From NCBI GenBank assembly GCA_947624405.1, contig CANQKB010000034.1:1-14166 (forward strand): a stretch of DNA of 14,166 nt, in the 5' to 3' direction. Below, piece after piece: positions 6,626-14,166 of this stretch. This DNA is from an uncultured Clostridia bacterium (GTDB lineage Bacteria > Bacillota > Clostridia > TANB77 > CAG-508). The notes beneath the pieces are model-generated. The model saw nothing but the letters and a program-made list of their open reading frames with translations, was not told where the DNA came from and searched no databases. The position numbers and the translations under genes are program-made. Position 1 is the first letter of the stretch. Each line of letters opens with the position of its first letter.

Positions 6626-8273
6626 CTACTCTATAACACTAACAATCAATTTTTCAATTTCTTTCAATTTTAGAGTAACACTATTGTATTCATCATCGCT
6701 TGCATCTTCTGTTAAAATCTCTGTTTTCAATATATCATACATATCGTGTAATTCGTCACCAAGCATTTTAACTTTACCAAGTATTTCAGCACGTTGAGAA
6801 TAATGTACTGATTCAAGCTCAAGTCTACCAATATTAAATACATGCTCATCTTGTACTTTATATATTTCTCCATATTTGGGTATAGAAACTGGTATATCTG
6901 TTTCTTCAAGTATTTTTTCTTTTAAGACTCTTTGTGATTCTTCTTCTCCATGAACTAATATAATGTGTTTAGGTTTGTGTATAAATGAATATATGAAATT
7001 CATTAACCATTCTTGGTCTGCATGTCCTGAATATCCTTCAATATATTCTATTCTAGCATTTACTGCAATTTCTTCTCCAAAGATTTTTACTTTTTTTGCT
7101 CCTTCAACAATTTTCCTTCCAAGTGTTCCTGGTGCTTGATATCCTACAAAAAGAATTGTATTATTAGCATTCCAAATATTATGTTTTAAATGATGTTTAA
7201 TTCTTCCTACATCACACATTCCACTTGCAGAAATTATTATGCAAGGTCTATCTATTTCATTTAATGCTTTAGATTCTTCAGCCGTTCTTGTAAATTGTAA
7301 TCCATCAAATTCTAGTGGATTGTCTCCACTTTGTATTTCTTTTTTTACTTCTTCTTCAAACAAATTATCATTTTGTTTAAATATTTCTGTTGCAGATATT
7401 GCAAGTGGGCTGTCTACATAAACAGGTGTATCCATAAGTAACCTATATTTGTTTATAAATGATTCATCTTGTGTATTCTCCTTTATTTTATTTAATTCAT
7501 AAAGAATCTCTTGAGTTCTACCAACAGCAAATGATGGTATTATAACATTTCCACCTTTTCTTATTGTATCAAATACAATATCCAAGAACATATGAGCCTT
7601 TTCATCATTTCTTACATGCAATCTACTACCATATGTTGATTCCATTACAACATAATCTGCTGATTCTATCATTGTTGGTGCATCAAGTAGTGGTAAATCA
7701 TTATTTCCTAAGTCTCCTGTAAATACTATTTTTTCCGTTTTGTCATTTTCTTTAACCCAAACTTCTATAATAGCAGAGCCTAACATATGTCCTGCATCAT
7801 TATATCTAACTGTTATACTTTCATCTATTTGTACAAGTTCACTGTAATCTATTGGTTCAAATAATTCTAAGCATTTCTCTGCATCTTCTGCTGTATATAA
7901 TGGTGGTAGTTCTAGTTTACCTTCTCTTTTTCTTTTTCTATTTTTCCATTCAACTTCCATTTCTTGAATATGTCCACTATCTGGAAGCATTATTCCACAT
8001 AAATCACATGTTGCCTTTGTAGCATAAATTGGATTATGGTATCCTTCTTTATATAATTTTGGAATTCTTCCTGAATGGTCAATATGAGCATGTGTTAATA
8101 GTACAAAATCTATTTCATTTACATCAAAAGCAAAGTCGTCATAATTTCTTCCTTCTTCTTTTTTGGAACCCTGAAACATTCCACAATCTACTAAAAACTT
8201 TTTTCCTCCTCCTTCAACTAGAAAATTTGAACCTGTAACTCCTCCGAGCTCCTCCTAAAAATGTTATATTCAC
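6626..8273 (-). CDS. Beta-CASP metallo-beta-lactamase RNase-like protein (frameshifted near start)
   Basis: Belongs to the beta-CASP group of zinc-dependent nucleases (CPSF/Ysh1-like, COG1236 type), usually linked to RNA processing. The long frame (517 aa from ATG 8179) shows LTHAHIDHSG (zinc motif HxHxDH), AGHMLGS, FTGDLGN, ESTYGSR, IPSFAVGRTQEI, YVDSPLAI, ISASGMCDVGR, GYSGHAD and LVHGEE. The first ~30 residues are missing from that frame but are encoded just upstream. GTG at 8273 reads VNITFLGGAR, and the other frame continues GVTGSNFLVEGGGKKF into FLVDCGMFQG. One extra base at about 8243-8246 separates them; corrected length is 548 aa. The GTG directly follows the TAA of the preceding gene, with AAGGAGG 11 bases upstream inside it. 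Product identity is sure; whether the gene is intact is not. Confidence 0.9.
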
Positions 8274-9851
8274 TTATCTTCTAACCTCCTTATATTTGGG
8301 AAACAGCTTTGTTTTCTTTGGTTTAAATTCAATACTTTTTTCGTTTTTTATAGTATATGAAAGTTCAAGCACTTTTCCATCATATACTTTTATTTCTATA
8401 TTTTCTCCTTGTCCTTTTGCTTCTATACTTATTTGTGCCAAATCCATTATTCTCGTTTTAAGTATTGGACTAATTATTTTTATATCTGTTTCTGTATCCT
8501 TTGTTATGTAATTTATTGATTTTACTTCATATAATTTTTTTAGCATTTTTTCTTCTGTAAGCTGTATATCTTGTTTTAATTCTTCTACATCTTTTATAAA
8601 TTTTTCATCATCAAATACAATAAAATTATAGTATCTAAAAATGCTTAATAAATCTAGTAATTGCTTTTGTCCATCTTGCATATCTATTTTTTCAATGTTT
8701 TCATCAAAACATTTGATAAATACTTTTTGAAGCTCAATTTTATATTTTTCTTTCACTTTTGCAGGAGTATTTATATTTTTTAACAGCTCTACATTTTTTT
8801 CAAGTTCTTCTTTTCTTTTAATATATTCTTTTGCCTCAAGTAGTTTATTACAATCAGCAATTTCATTCATTGCTTTTTTACGTTCTTTTTTTAGTGTTCC
8901 AGCCAAATTTTCTACACTATATATTTTCCTATACTCACTTAATTTTTTATTACGTTTTTCAAATTCTGCTTCAAGAAGTTGCTGATTGCTTAGCATTTTG
9001 TCAATTTTCTTTATTTCTTTTGCCTTTTTCTTTTTTGTTTGTGTTAATTCCTCAACAAGTTTTTGTTTATCTTTTAATCGCAAAAGTTCTTTTTCATCCC
9101 ATTTTTTCTCATCTATTAGTCTCGTTTTCTCTGTTTTATTTCTTTGTACACAAACCAGAATTGAGATTCTATATATCAATTTTAAAAGATATTCTACATT
9201 TTCTTTATCATACATAGAACTTAACTCATTTTCTAATTTTTCTAATAATTCTTTTTGTTTTTCTAATTTCATCCAATTATCTAGGAAATCAAATCCAACT
9301 AATATCTGTAAATTTTGATATATTAGATTGCAGTCAATATTACTAATTTCTGATGGCAAAGTATTCCACGACCACGCATTAAAATCTCTTATAATTTCAA
9401 TATTATTAATATCCCTTCCTTCGTTTAGTAACTCAGGCAAAGCAATTGTTAAAAGATTATACTTCTCATCTAAGTACATTTTTGTATCATTTAATTTAAA
9501 AAGTGCAAATAGCATTGCCTTTTCCGTTGGAAATACACGTATTGTTTTTGCATAGCTATCTACTACAGATGTAATTCCTTCTTCACTCCATTTTTTTCCT
9601 TCATCTGAACTTGGACTTACTATTTCAATACTATTACACATTTTTATTATCTGTATTATGCCCTCAACATATTTATTTTTACTTTCAACATTTACTTTAA
9701 TATTTGCATAATCATTATAAGAACTAGTGATGTTGTATAACATACTAAGTAATAAATTTTTTACATCACTAGACAAATTCTTTTTATACAAAACTGCTTC
9801 GAGTTTACTATTATTACTCATGAATTTTGATAAAATATCATTTGTTTTCAT
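8274..9851 (-). CDS. Hypothetical protein with long coiled coil, downstream of ftsK
   Basis: I do not recognise this 525-aa protein. Residues 1-230 look mixed alpha/beta and globular, including SSDEGKKWSEEGITSVVDSY and RDFNAWSWNTLPSEI. Residues about 240-360 are rich in Lys, Glu, Leu and Arg with a heptad-like pattern, predicted to form a long coiled coil. A helical section (365-455) is followed by a basic C-terminal part with beta-like stretches, ending LFPKYKEVRR. There is no signal peptide or clear membrane span; ISILVCV near 229 is too short. AAAGGAG lies 7 bases before the ATG and overlaps the ftsK stop region (12-base gap). Its own last codons carry the ribosome binding site of the beta-CASP gene. 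It is thus probably translationally coupled to both. A scaffold role near the cell-division or DNA-transport machinery is only a guess from position. Confidence 0.85.
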   Translation of the reverse strand: MKTNDILSKFMSNNSKLEAVLYKKNLSSDVKNLLLSMLYNITSSYNDYANIKVNVESKNKYVEGIIQIIKMCNSIEIVSPSSDEGKKWSEEGITSVVDSYAKTIRVFPTEKAMLFALFKLNDTKMYLDEKYNLLTIALPELLNEGRDINNIEIIRDFNAWSWNTLPSEISNIDCNLIYQNLQILVGFDFLDNWMKLEKQKELLEKLENELSSMYDKENVEYLLKLIYRISILVCVQRNKTEKTRLIDEKKWDEKELLRLKDKQKLVEELTQTKKKKAKEIKKIDKMLSNQQLLEAEFEKRNKKLSEYRKIYSVENLAGTLKKERKKAMNEIADCNKLLEAKEYIKRKEELEKNVELLKNINTPAKVKEKYKIELQKVFIKCFDENIEKIDMQDGQKQLLDLLSIFRYYNFIVFDDEKFIKDVEELKQDIQLTEEKMLKKLYEVKSINYITKDTETDIKIISPILKTRIMDLAQISIEAKGQGENIEIKVYDGKVLELSYTIKNEKSIEFKPKKTKLFPKYKEVRR

Positions 9852-9863
9852 TAGTTTTCTCCT

Positions 9864-12290
9864 TTAATTTTCTTCTGTTCCTTGAGCTACCACTACTTCT
9901 TCACTTTGCTGTGAACTTGGTTCACTATTTAATTCTGCCCATCTTTCTTTTGTCATTAAAACTTCTCTTGGTTTACTTCCTTGATACCCTGATATAATAC
10001 CTCTTTCAGCTATTTGGTCTATTAAACGCCCTGCTCTTGCATATCCTACTTTCATTTTTCTTTGTAAAAATGATGCAGACGCTGTACCACATTCTAATAC
10101 ATAATCTATTGCTTCATTTAATCTTGGATCTGTATCATCATCTTCATCTTCTTGTATTTCTTTTTCCTTATCAGTTTTATTTGCATTTTCAATTGTTTCA
10201 ATAAGATCTTCATTATACACTGCCTGACCGTCTTTTTTAAGGAAGTCCACTATTTTTTCTACTTCTTTGTCTGATACAAATGCACCTTGTATTCTTGTTG
10301 GTTTTGGAACTCCTGCTGGGAAAAATAACATATCTCCTTTGCCTAATAGCTTTTCCGCACCAACCATATCTAGAATTGTTTTTGAATCTACACCTGATGA
10401 TACAGCAAATGCTATTCTTGATGGGATATTTGCCTTGATTAGTCCCGTAATAACATCTACTGATGGTCTCTGCGTTGCTATAACTAAATACATTCCTGCT
10501 GCTCTTGCCTTTTGGGCAATTCTTGCAATTGATTCTTCTACGTCTTTTGAAGCTGCCATCATTAAATCTGCTAACTCATCTACAATGATAACTATTTCAG
10601 GCATTTTTAATGCTCTGGTCTCTTCTCCCTCGTTTTCTAATTCTTGATTGTATCCCTTTATATTACGAACTCCTCTTTGTGCAAATTTTGCATATCTATC
10701 TTCCATTTCTTGTACTGCCCATGCTAATGCACCTGCTGCTTTTTTAGGGTCTGTAACAACTGGTATTAATAAGTGTGGTATACCGTTATATACAGAAAGT
10801 TCAACAACTTTTGGATCTATCATTAATAACTTTACTTCACTTGGTTTTGCTTTGTATATAATGCTTGCAATTATAGTATTTATACACACAGATTTACCAG
10901 AACCTGTAGCTCCTGCAACAAGTAAGTGTGGCATTTTGCTAAGATCTGTTACTACTCTTGCTCCTGATATATCTTTTCCAAGTCCAACAGACAATTTAGA
11001 ATTTGAATTTGCAAATTCTTCCGAATCTATAACATCTCTTAAATGAACCATCTCTGTTGTTTGATTTGGTATTTCTATTCCTACAGCTTGTTTTCCTGGA
11101 ATTGGTGCTTCTATTCTTATGCTTTGTGCAGCTAAATTTAAAGCAATATCATCTGTTAGATTTGCTATTTTTTTACAACTTACTCCTTCTGCTGGTTTTA
11201 ACTCATATCTTGTTATTGCTGGACCTATTGATACATCTTCAACTTTCGCTTCTACTCCAAAACTTTTTAGCGTTTTTTCAAGTTTTATTACATTATCTGT
11301 AATTTGTGTTTTTCCACCTTTCTTTTTTGGTCCACCTTGCTCTAATATTTCTATTGGTGGGAATTCGTAATTTTGCTCTATTTCAATTTGTGCATGTTCT
11401 AGTTGTAATTCCTGCTTTGTTTTTTCTTCTCTTTCTTCTTTCTTTTCTTTAAATAAATTAGCCTCTATAAAACCTTTCTCTTCTTCTTTTTCTGGCTTTG
11501 TTTCTTGTTGTTCTTGAAGTTTACTTTTTATTGAATCTCGCTCATGCTTTTCTTCCTCTTCTTCAAATGCTAATGGAATATCATGTTCATATCTTCTTCT
11601 CTCTTTTTCTTCTATTTCTTCGTCTTCCTCTAATAAATCCATAATAACTGAGTGCTTTTTCTTCTTTTCTTTCTTCTTCTTTTTAGGTATTGTTTTTTCT
11701 TCTATTTCTTCTTCCTCTTCTTCATATTCTTCCTCTTCTTGCATTCTATCTGAAATATTCTTTATAATTGCACCTAAATCTATACCAAATGTAAATATTA
11801 TAAGTAATATACATGCTCCAACCAAAAGTACATATGCGGCTACCCCTATAGTGTTATTTAATGGTACTGCTAATATTGCTCCTAATGCTCCTCCTCCTAC
11901 ATTTTCTGTACCTAATTTATATGCATCTGCAACTGCAGGTGAGAAACCACTTACTGCATCTATTGTCCCATTTGATATCTGCGATAAACTAATTATCCCA
12001 CATATACATAGTATAATTATGAGATATTGAGTTATTTTGGGAACTACATCCTTTTTACTATTCCTTGTTAATGTTATTCCTACCATGAATGTACCTACTG
12101 GTATGATATATTTTATCCAACCAATAAGTCCTCCTAAAACTACACTTAAGCCCCTACCTATTGGACCTGTTTGAGCATATATTAATACTGCAAGCAATAT
12201 GCTTAGTATGATAAATACTACTGCTTGTACATATGCATCTTGCTTTGCTTTCTTTTTCCTTTTACCTGTATTCTTTTTTGCTTTTCCCAT
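9864..12290 (-). CDS. ftsK: FtsK/SpoIIIE family DNA translocase
   Basis: ATP-driven, membrane-anchored double-stranded DNA pump that clears chromosome from the division or sporulation septum. The 808-aa protein has a basic N-terminus, four hydrophobic spans (about 20-40, 47-74, 86-104, 147-170), a highly charged linker (about 180-325), and then the motor. The motor holds Walker A GATGSGKS (460-467) and Walker B IVIIVDELADLMM (Asp571 onward), with ATQRPSVDVITGLIKANIPS after it. The C-terminal winged-helix gamma domain (about 730-795; LQRKMKVGYARAGRLIDQI) normally reads SRS/KOPS-type orientation sequences. In the linker an acidic run (185-198) is followed by a lysine run (203-212). TAGGAG precedes the ATG. 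It is first gene of the series running to metK. FtsK and SpoIIIE cannot be told apart here. Confidence 0.96.
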   Translation of the reverse strand: MGKAKKNTGKRKKKAKQDAYVQAVVFIILSILLAVLIYAQTGPIGRGLSVVLGGLIGWIKYIIPVGTFMVGITLTRNSKKDVVPKITQYLIIILCICGIISLSQISNGTIDAVSGFSPAVADAYKLGTENVGGGALGAILAVPLNNTIGVAAYVLLVGACILLIIFTFGIDLGAIIKNISDRMQEEEEYEEEEEEIEEKTIPKKKKKEKKKKHSVIMDLLEEDEEIEEKERRRYEHDIPLAFEEEEEKHERDSIKSKLQEQQETKPEKEEEKGFIEANLFKEKKEEREEKTKQELQLEHAQIEIEQNYEFPPIEILEQGGPKKKGGKTQITDNVIKLEKTLKSFGVEAKVEDVSIGPAITRYELKPAEGVSCKKIANLTDDIALNLAAQSIRIEAPIPGKQAVGIEIPNQTTEMVHLRDVIDSEEFANSNSKLSVGLGKDISGARVVTDLSKMPHLLVAGATGSGKSVCINTIIASIIYKAKPSEVKLLMIDPKVVELSVYNGIPHLLIPVVTDPKKAAGALAWAVQEMEDRYAKFAQRGVRNIKGYNQELENEGEETRALKMPEIVIIVDELADLMMAASKDVEESIARIAQKARAAGMYLVIATQRPSVDVITGLIKANIPSRIAFAVSSGVDSKTILDMVGAEKLLGKGDMLFFPAGVPKPTRIQGAFVSDKEVEKIVDFLKKDGQAVYNEDLIETIENANKTDKEKEIQEDEDDDTDPRLNEAIDYVLECGTASASFLQRKMKVGYARAGRLIDQIAERGIISGYQGSKPREVLMTKERWAELNSEPSSQQSEEVVVAQGTEEN

Positions 12291-12341
12291 TGTTTTTCTC
12301 CTAATTTGTTCTTTTTGTTTTTTCCCTAAATTTACTATTTT

Positions 12342-12370
12342 ATTTTATCATTGCAATTTCTAAATTGCAA
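12342..12370 (-). promoter_or_regulatory. Candidate sigma-A promoter of the ftsK series
   Basis: On the minus strand, TTGCAA (12370-12365), a 17-base spacer and TAAAAT (12347-12342) lie 51 bases upstream of the ftsK start and downstream of the DUF362 terminator. The -35 box and most of the spacer are inside a perfect inverted repeat (12351-12370), which suggests control by a bound repressor. Confidence 0.6.
12351..12370. repeat. Perfect inverted repeat over the ftsK promoter (operator candidate)
   Basis: TTGCAATTT (12351-12359) and AAATTGCAA (12362-12370) form a perfect 9-bp inverted repeat around CT, covering the -35 box and spacer of the ftsK promoter. On the plus strand it is followed by T8, but no plus-strand gene ends here and the stem is AT-rich. 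An operator is therefore more plausible than a terminator. It does not match the LexA, Fur, PerR or Rex sites I know. Confidence 0.45.
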
Positions 12371-12384
12371 CTTTTTTTTGGAAA

Positions 12385-12422
12385 AAATATTAAATCCCCG
12401 CAAATACGGAGATTTAATATTT
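12385..12422 (-). terminator. Intrinsic terminator after DUF362 gene
   Basis: A 16-bp stem pairs 12385-12400 with 12407-12422 around a 6-base loop. The single non-Watson-Crick pair is a U-G wobble in minus-strand RNA and a mismatch on the plus strand. In the minus direction the stem runs directly into a U-run. It lies 58 bases past the DUF362 stop and separates that gene from ftsK. Confidence 0.85.
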
Positions 12423-12480
12423 ATAGTTTATCACACAATTTTATTTTATACCATTTATTATATTTTTGTCAAGTTTTTAA

Positions 12481-13359
12481 TTAATCTATACTTATTAATT
12501 CATATTCTCTTGTACCAAGCCCAATTTCTTCTGCATATGGTAAAATATGTCTTCCCTTTTGTCTTTCAACTCTTTCTTTGAAATGCTCTTTTCCTGCATC
12601 ATCTGAATTCCATATTAAATCTATACATGCTTGGTCAACTGCAACTGGGTCTACAGATGCAAGTATTCCAATATCCTTCATACATGGATCTTCTGGATTT
12701 GAATCACAATCACAATCTACTGATAAATTATTCATTACATCTATATATAATATATTTCCTTTCATATAGTCTGCAACTGATTTAGCTGATTCTGCCATTG
12801 ATTCTAGGAATGCATTTTGCTCTGGCAATCTATCCCATAACTCTGATGCTTTTCTAGTTGCACCTGCTGTATGAATATATGTTTTTCCAGCTGTTGAAGC
12901 TATTCCTATTGATTGGTTCTTTATAACTCCTCCAAATCCGCCCATTGCATGACCTTTGAAATGTGCAAGATTTAATATTGAATCATAATTTTTTAGATGT
13001 TCTCCAACAATATTAACATCAAGATGTTTACCATTTGCTGGTATTTCAAATTCTCCTTCTGCATCCATAATATCTACATTAGCAATTTCTGTAAATCCAT
13101 GTTCTTTTACTGCTTCCATATGTTCTTTTGGATCCATTCTTCTTCCAGCATACGCAGTGCAACATTCTATTATATTTGCATTTAATTTATTTACTATATC
13201 TTTTATCAATTCTGGTTTTAAATAATTATGTCCACCAGGTTCACCTGTTGAAATTTTTACACCTACTTTTCCTTTTAACTCTACTCCTAGTGCCTCATAT
13301 ATCTTCACTAAACTTTCAGGAGTTATCTCCTTCGTAAAATATACCTTTGCTTTTTCCAT
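12481..13359 (-). CDS. DUF362 domain-containing protein
   Basis: A 292-aa protein of the DUF362 family, whose biochemical role is not established. Visible landmarks are KVGVKISTGEPGGHNYLKPE (31-50), IIECCTAYAGRR, SILNLAHFKGHAMGGFGGVI (127-146), a cysteine cluster VDCDCDSNPEDPC (C216, C218, C226) and the family end block DIGILASVDPVAVDQACIDL. It is the single-domain form: no C-terminal 4Fe-4S ferredoxin repeat (CxxCxxC) is present, unlike many relatives. The cysteine cluster might bind metal or an Fe-S cluster, which is inference. AAAGGA lies 9 bases before the ATG. It follows desulfoferrodoxin on the same strand with a 126-base gap, which may contain a tiny leader ORF (13397-13426). A terminator follows. 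Confidence 0.92.
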   Translation of the reverse strand: MEKAKVYFTKEITPESLVKIYEALGVELKGKVGVKISTGEPGGHNYLKPELIKDIVNKLNANIIECCTAYAGRRMDPKEHMEAVKEHGFTEIANVDIMDAEGEFEIPANGKHLDVNIVGEHLKNYDSILNLAHFKGHAMGGFGGVIKNQSIGIASTAGKTYIHTAGATRKASELWDRLPEQNAFLESMAESAKSVADYMKGNILYIDVMNNLSVDCDCDSNPEDPCMKDIGILASVDPVAVDQACIDLIWNSDDAGKEHFKERVERQKGRHILPYAEEIGLGTREYELISID

Positions 13360-13391
13360 ATTATCAAATCCTTTCTTTTTTATTTTCTTAT

Positions 13392-13447
13392 GCTACCTAC
13401 ATAAACTCTTTGCTAATATTTTTCATGCTTTCTTCTCCTTAGGTAGC
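13392..13447. repeat. 8-bp inverted repeat flanking the leader ORF
   Basis: GCTACCTA (13392-13399) and TAGGTAGC (13440-13447) are perfect inverted copies 40 bases apart. In minus-strand RNA, one arm sits directly before the ribosome binding site of the 9-codon ORF and the other contains its stop codon. Pairing of the arms would therefore respond to translation of the ORF. This could be chance. Confidence 0.35.
13397..13426 (-). CDS. Possible 9-codon leader peptide upstream of DUF362
   Basis: On the minus strand a strong AAGGAG (13440-13435) is followed after 8 bases by ATG and the sequence MKNISKEFM, then TAG. It lies between desulfoferrodoxin and DUF362, about 37 bases before the DUF362 start. 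No run of regulatory codons (Trp, His, Leu and so on) is present, so classical amino-acid attenuation is not indicated. The case rests on the ribosome binding site and the flanking inverted repeat only. Confidence 0.33.
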   Translation of the reverse strand: MKNISKEFM

Positions 13448-13485
13448 TTTACTGATATTCTTTATTTTAGTCTAGTCGCATTTAG

Positions 13486-13866
13486 TTACTGCACTTCTGC
13501 CTTCCATAAACCATGTTTGTTGCAATATGCATATAATGTTGAATTTGGAATGTACTTGAACCTAGCTTCAGCATTTTGTTCTGGATATAGTTTTACCATA
13601 TATTCTTTATTTTCTTTTACTAAAGCTATCCATTCTATATAGTGTTCTTTTTCCATTACATGATTAACCTTTACATATATTTCATCTTCTACTTTCTCAT
13701 ATGTTGGTACATGCTTTTCTACTGCTGCATCAACTGAATTTGGTACTAATTTTTGCATTGGTTCACCACAGCATTGTATTTCGCATCCATCATAATTACA
13801 ATTTTTTAAAACTTTTATCACTGCTCCACATTTTTGACATTTTTTTATTATTATTTCGTTTTCCAT
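13486..13866 (-). CDS. dfx: Desulfoferrodoxin (superoxide reductase)
   Basis: Reduces superoxide to hydrogen peroxide without making oxygen; typical of anaerobes. The 126-aa product has an N-terminal desulforedoxin-like domain with ligands C10, C13, C32 and C33 (rubredoxin-type iron). A superoxide reductase domain follows, with EKH (50-52), H69, H75 in EHYIEW, and C115/H118 in YCNKHGLW as active-site iron ligands. The CxxC to CC loop is about three residues longer than usual and carries two additional cysteines (C23, C28). I use the ATG at 13866 because AAAGGA lies 9 bases before it; for the ATG at 13875 the same sequence would touch the start codon. A perfect -10 box TATAAT (13903-13898) lies upstream without a good -35. 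The gene is 42 bases after DUF1653, so co-transcription is possible. Confidence 0.94.
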   Translation of the reverse strand: MENEIIIKKCQKCGAVIKVLKNCNYDGCEIQCCGEPMQKLVPNSVDAAVEKHVPTYEKVEDEIYVKVNHVMEKEHYIEWIALVKENKEYMVKLYPEQNAEARFKYIPNSTLYAYCNKHGLWKAEVQ

Positions 13867-13908
13867 AAAATTCATTCCTTTCTATTTAAATTTATATATT
13901 ATATTTCA

Positions 13909-14166
13909 TTATTTTGTTCTGCTTTTTATTTCTTGCAATTCAAATCTATATTTTTGATCTACATCAGGATATTTTTCATGATCTACTTCACTTAAAAACA
14001 TTTCTAATGGTCTAATCCAAAGACCTCCATCCCCATACAATCTTCTATATACAACATATTTTTCTTTTGTTTCGGAATCATTTGCTACATCAACAACTAA
14101 ATAATAATTTCCTTTGAAATGTTTGTATATACCATTAATTTTTAAATATCTCGTAATCTATCTCTC
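13909..14166 (-). CDS. DUF1653 domain-containing protein (partial, cut by window edge)
   Basis: The frame ending with TAA at 13911-13909 reads GIYKHFKGNYYLVVDVA, then YVVYRRLYGDGGLWIRPLEM and SEVDHEKYPDV. This is the compact DUF1653 domain, whose function is unknown. Upstream the frame meets a TAG stop near the window edge with no ATG, GTG or TTG between it and the domain. The neighbouring frame reads EIDYEIFKN before its own stop. Removing one A from an A5 run near 14125-14130 would join them as EIDYEIFKINGIYKHFKG. So either the gene carries a +1 frameshift or it starts in an unusual way; too little upstream sequence is available to decide. Confidence 0.75.

Noticed and set aside
12351..12380. 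Plus-strand terminator (hairpin followed by T8)
   Set aside because: No plus-strand gene ends here and the 2-base loop with an AT-rich stem would be weak. An operator over the ftsK promoter fits better.
13867..13875. ATG at 13875 as start of desulfoferrodoxin
   Set aside because: AAAGGA directly abuts this ATG, too close for initiation. The ATG at 13866 is 9 bases away.
1..14166. CRISPR arrays, tRNA or rRNA genes, insertion sequences, phage genes
   Set aside because: No regularly spaced repeats, cloverleaf sequences, conserved rRNA stretches, transposases or phage proteins were seen on either strand.

Overview
The window is AT-rich, densely coded DNA from what looks like an anaerobic member of the Clostridia (Bacillota). 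The evidence is a spoVG gene with a sigma-H-like promoter, strong AAGGAGG-type ribosome binding sites, a desulfoferrodoxin typical of anaerobes, and clostridial-type FtsK/SpoIIIE, GH15 and beta-CASP proteins. Almost everything reads on the minus strand. The content is mainly housekeeping; I see no phage, insertion sequence, CRISPR array, tRNA or rRNA.

Left part (1-1360): an unidentified plus-strand gene tail, a strong bidirectional terminator, spoVG (minus), and a divergent monofunctional peptidoglycan glycosyltransferase (plus). The last two share an intergenic region holding a good sigma-H candidate for spoVG. A second bidirectional terminator separates the glycosyltransferase from a convergent 249-aa protein of unknown function that has its own sigma-A-type promoter.

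Middle part (2235-12290): a long minus-strand series. A promoter near 12345 overlaps a perfect inverted repeat. It reads ftsK/spoIIIE, a 525-aa coiled-coil protein of unknown function, a beta-CASP metallo-beta-lactamase RNase-like protein, a GH15 glucoamylase-like gene and metK, with gaps of only 0-26 bases. purM follows behind its own candidate promoter and ends in a hairpin terminator. PurM is of the long (~400 aa) type I associate with Bacteroidota.

Right part (12385-14166): also minus strand, reading DUF1653 (cut by the window edge), desulfoferrodoxin, a possible 9-codon leader ORF flanked by an 8-bp inverted repeat, and a DUF362 protein followed by a terminator.

The most notable observation is single-base frame breaks. 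The GH15 gene is split by one extra base near 5741. The beta-CASP gene is split by one extra base near 8243-8246, which hides its true GTG start at 8273. A third possible +1 event lies near the start of DUF1653. These are either sequencing or assembly errors or real gene decay. I found no convincing undescribed system. The best leads for new biology are the two unknown proteins, the ftsK promoter palindrome, the leader ORF, an E-to-Q change at the methionine-binding position of MetK, and extra cysteines in the desulfoferrodoxin.
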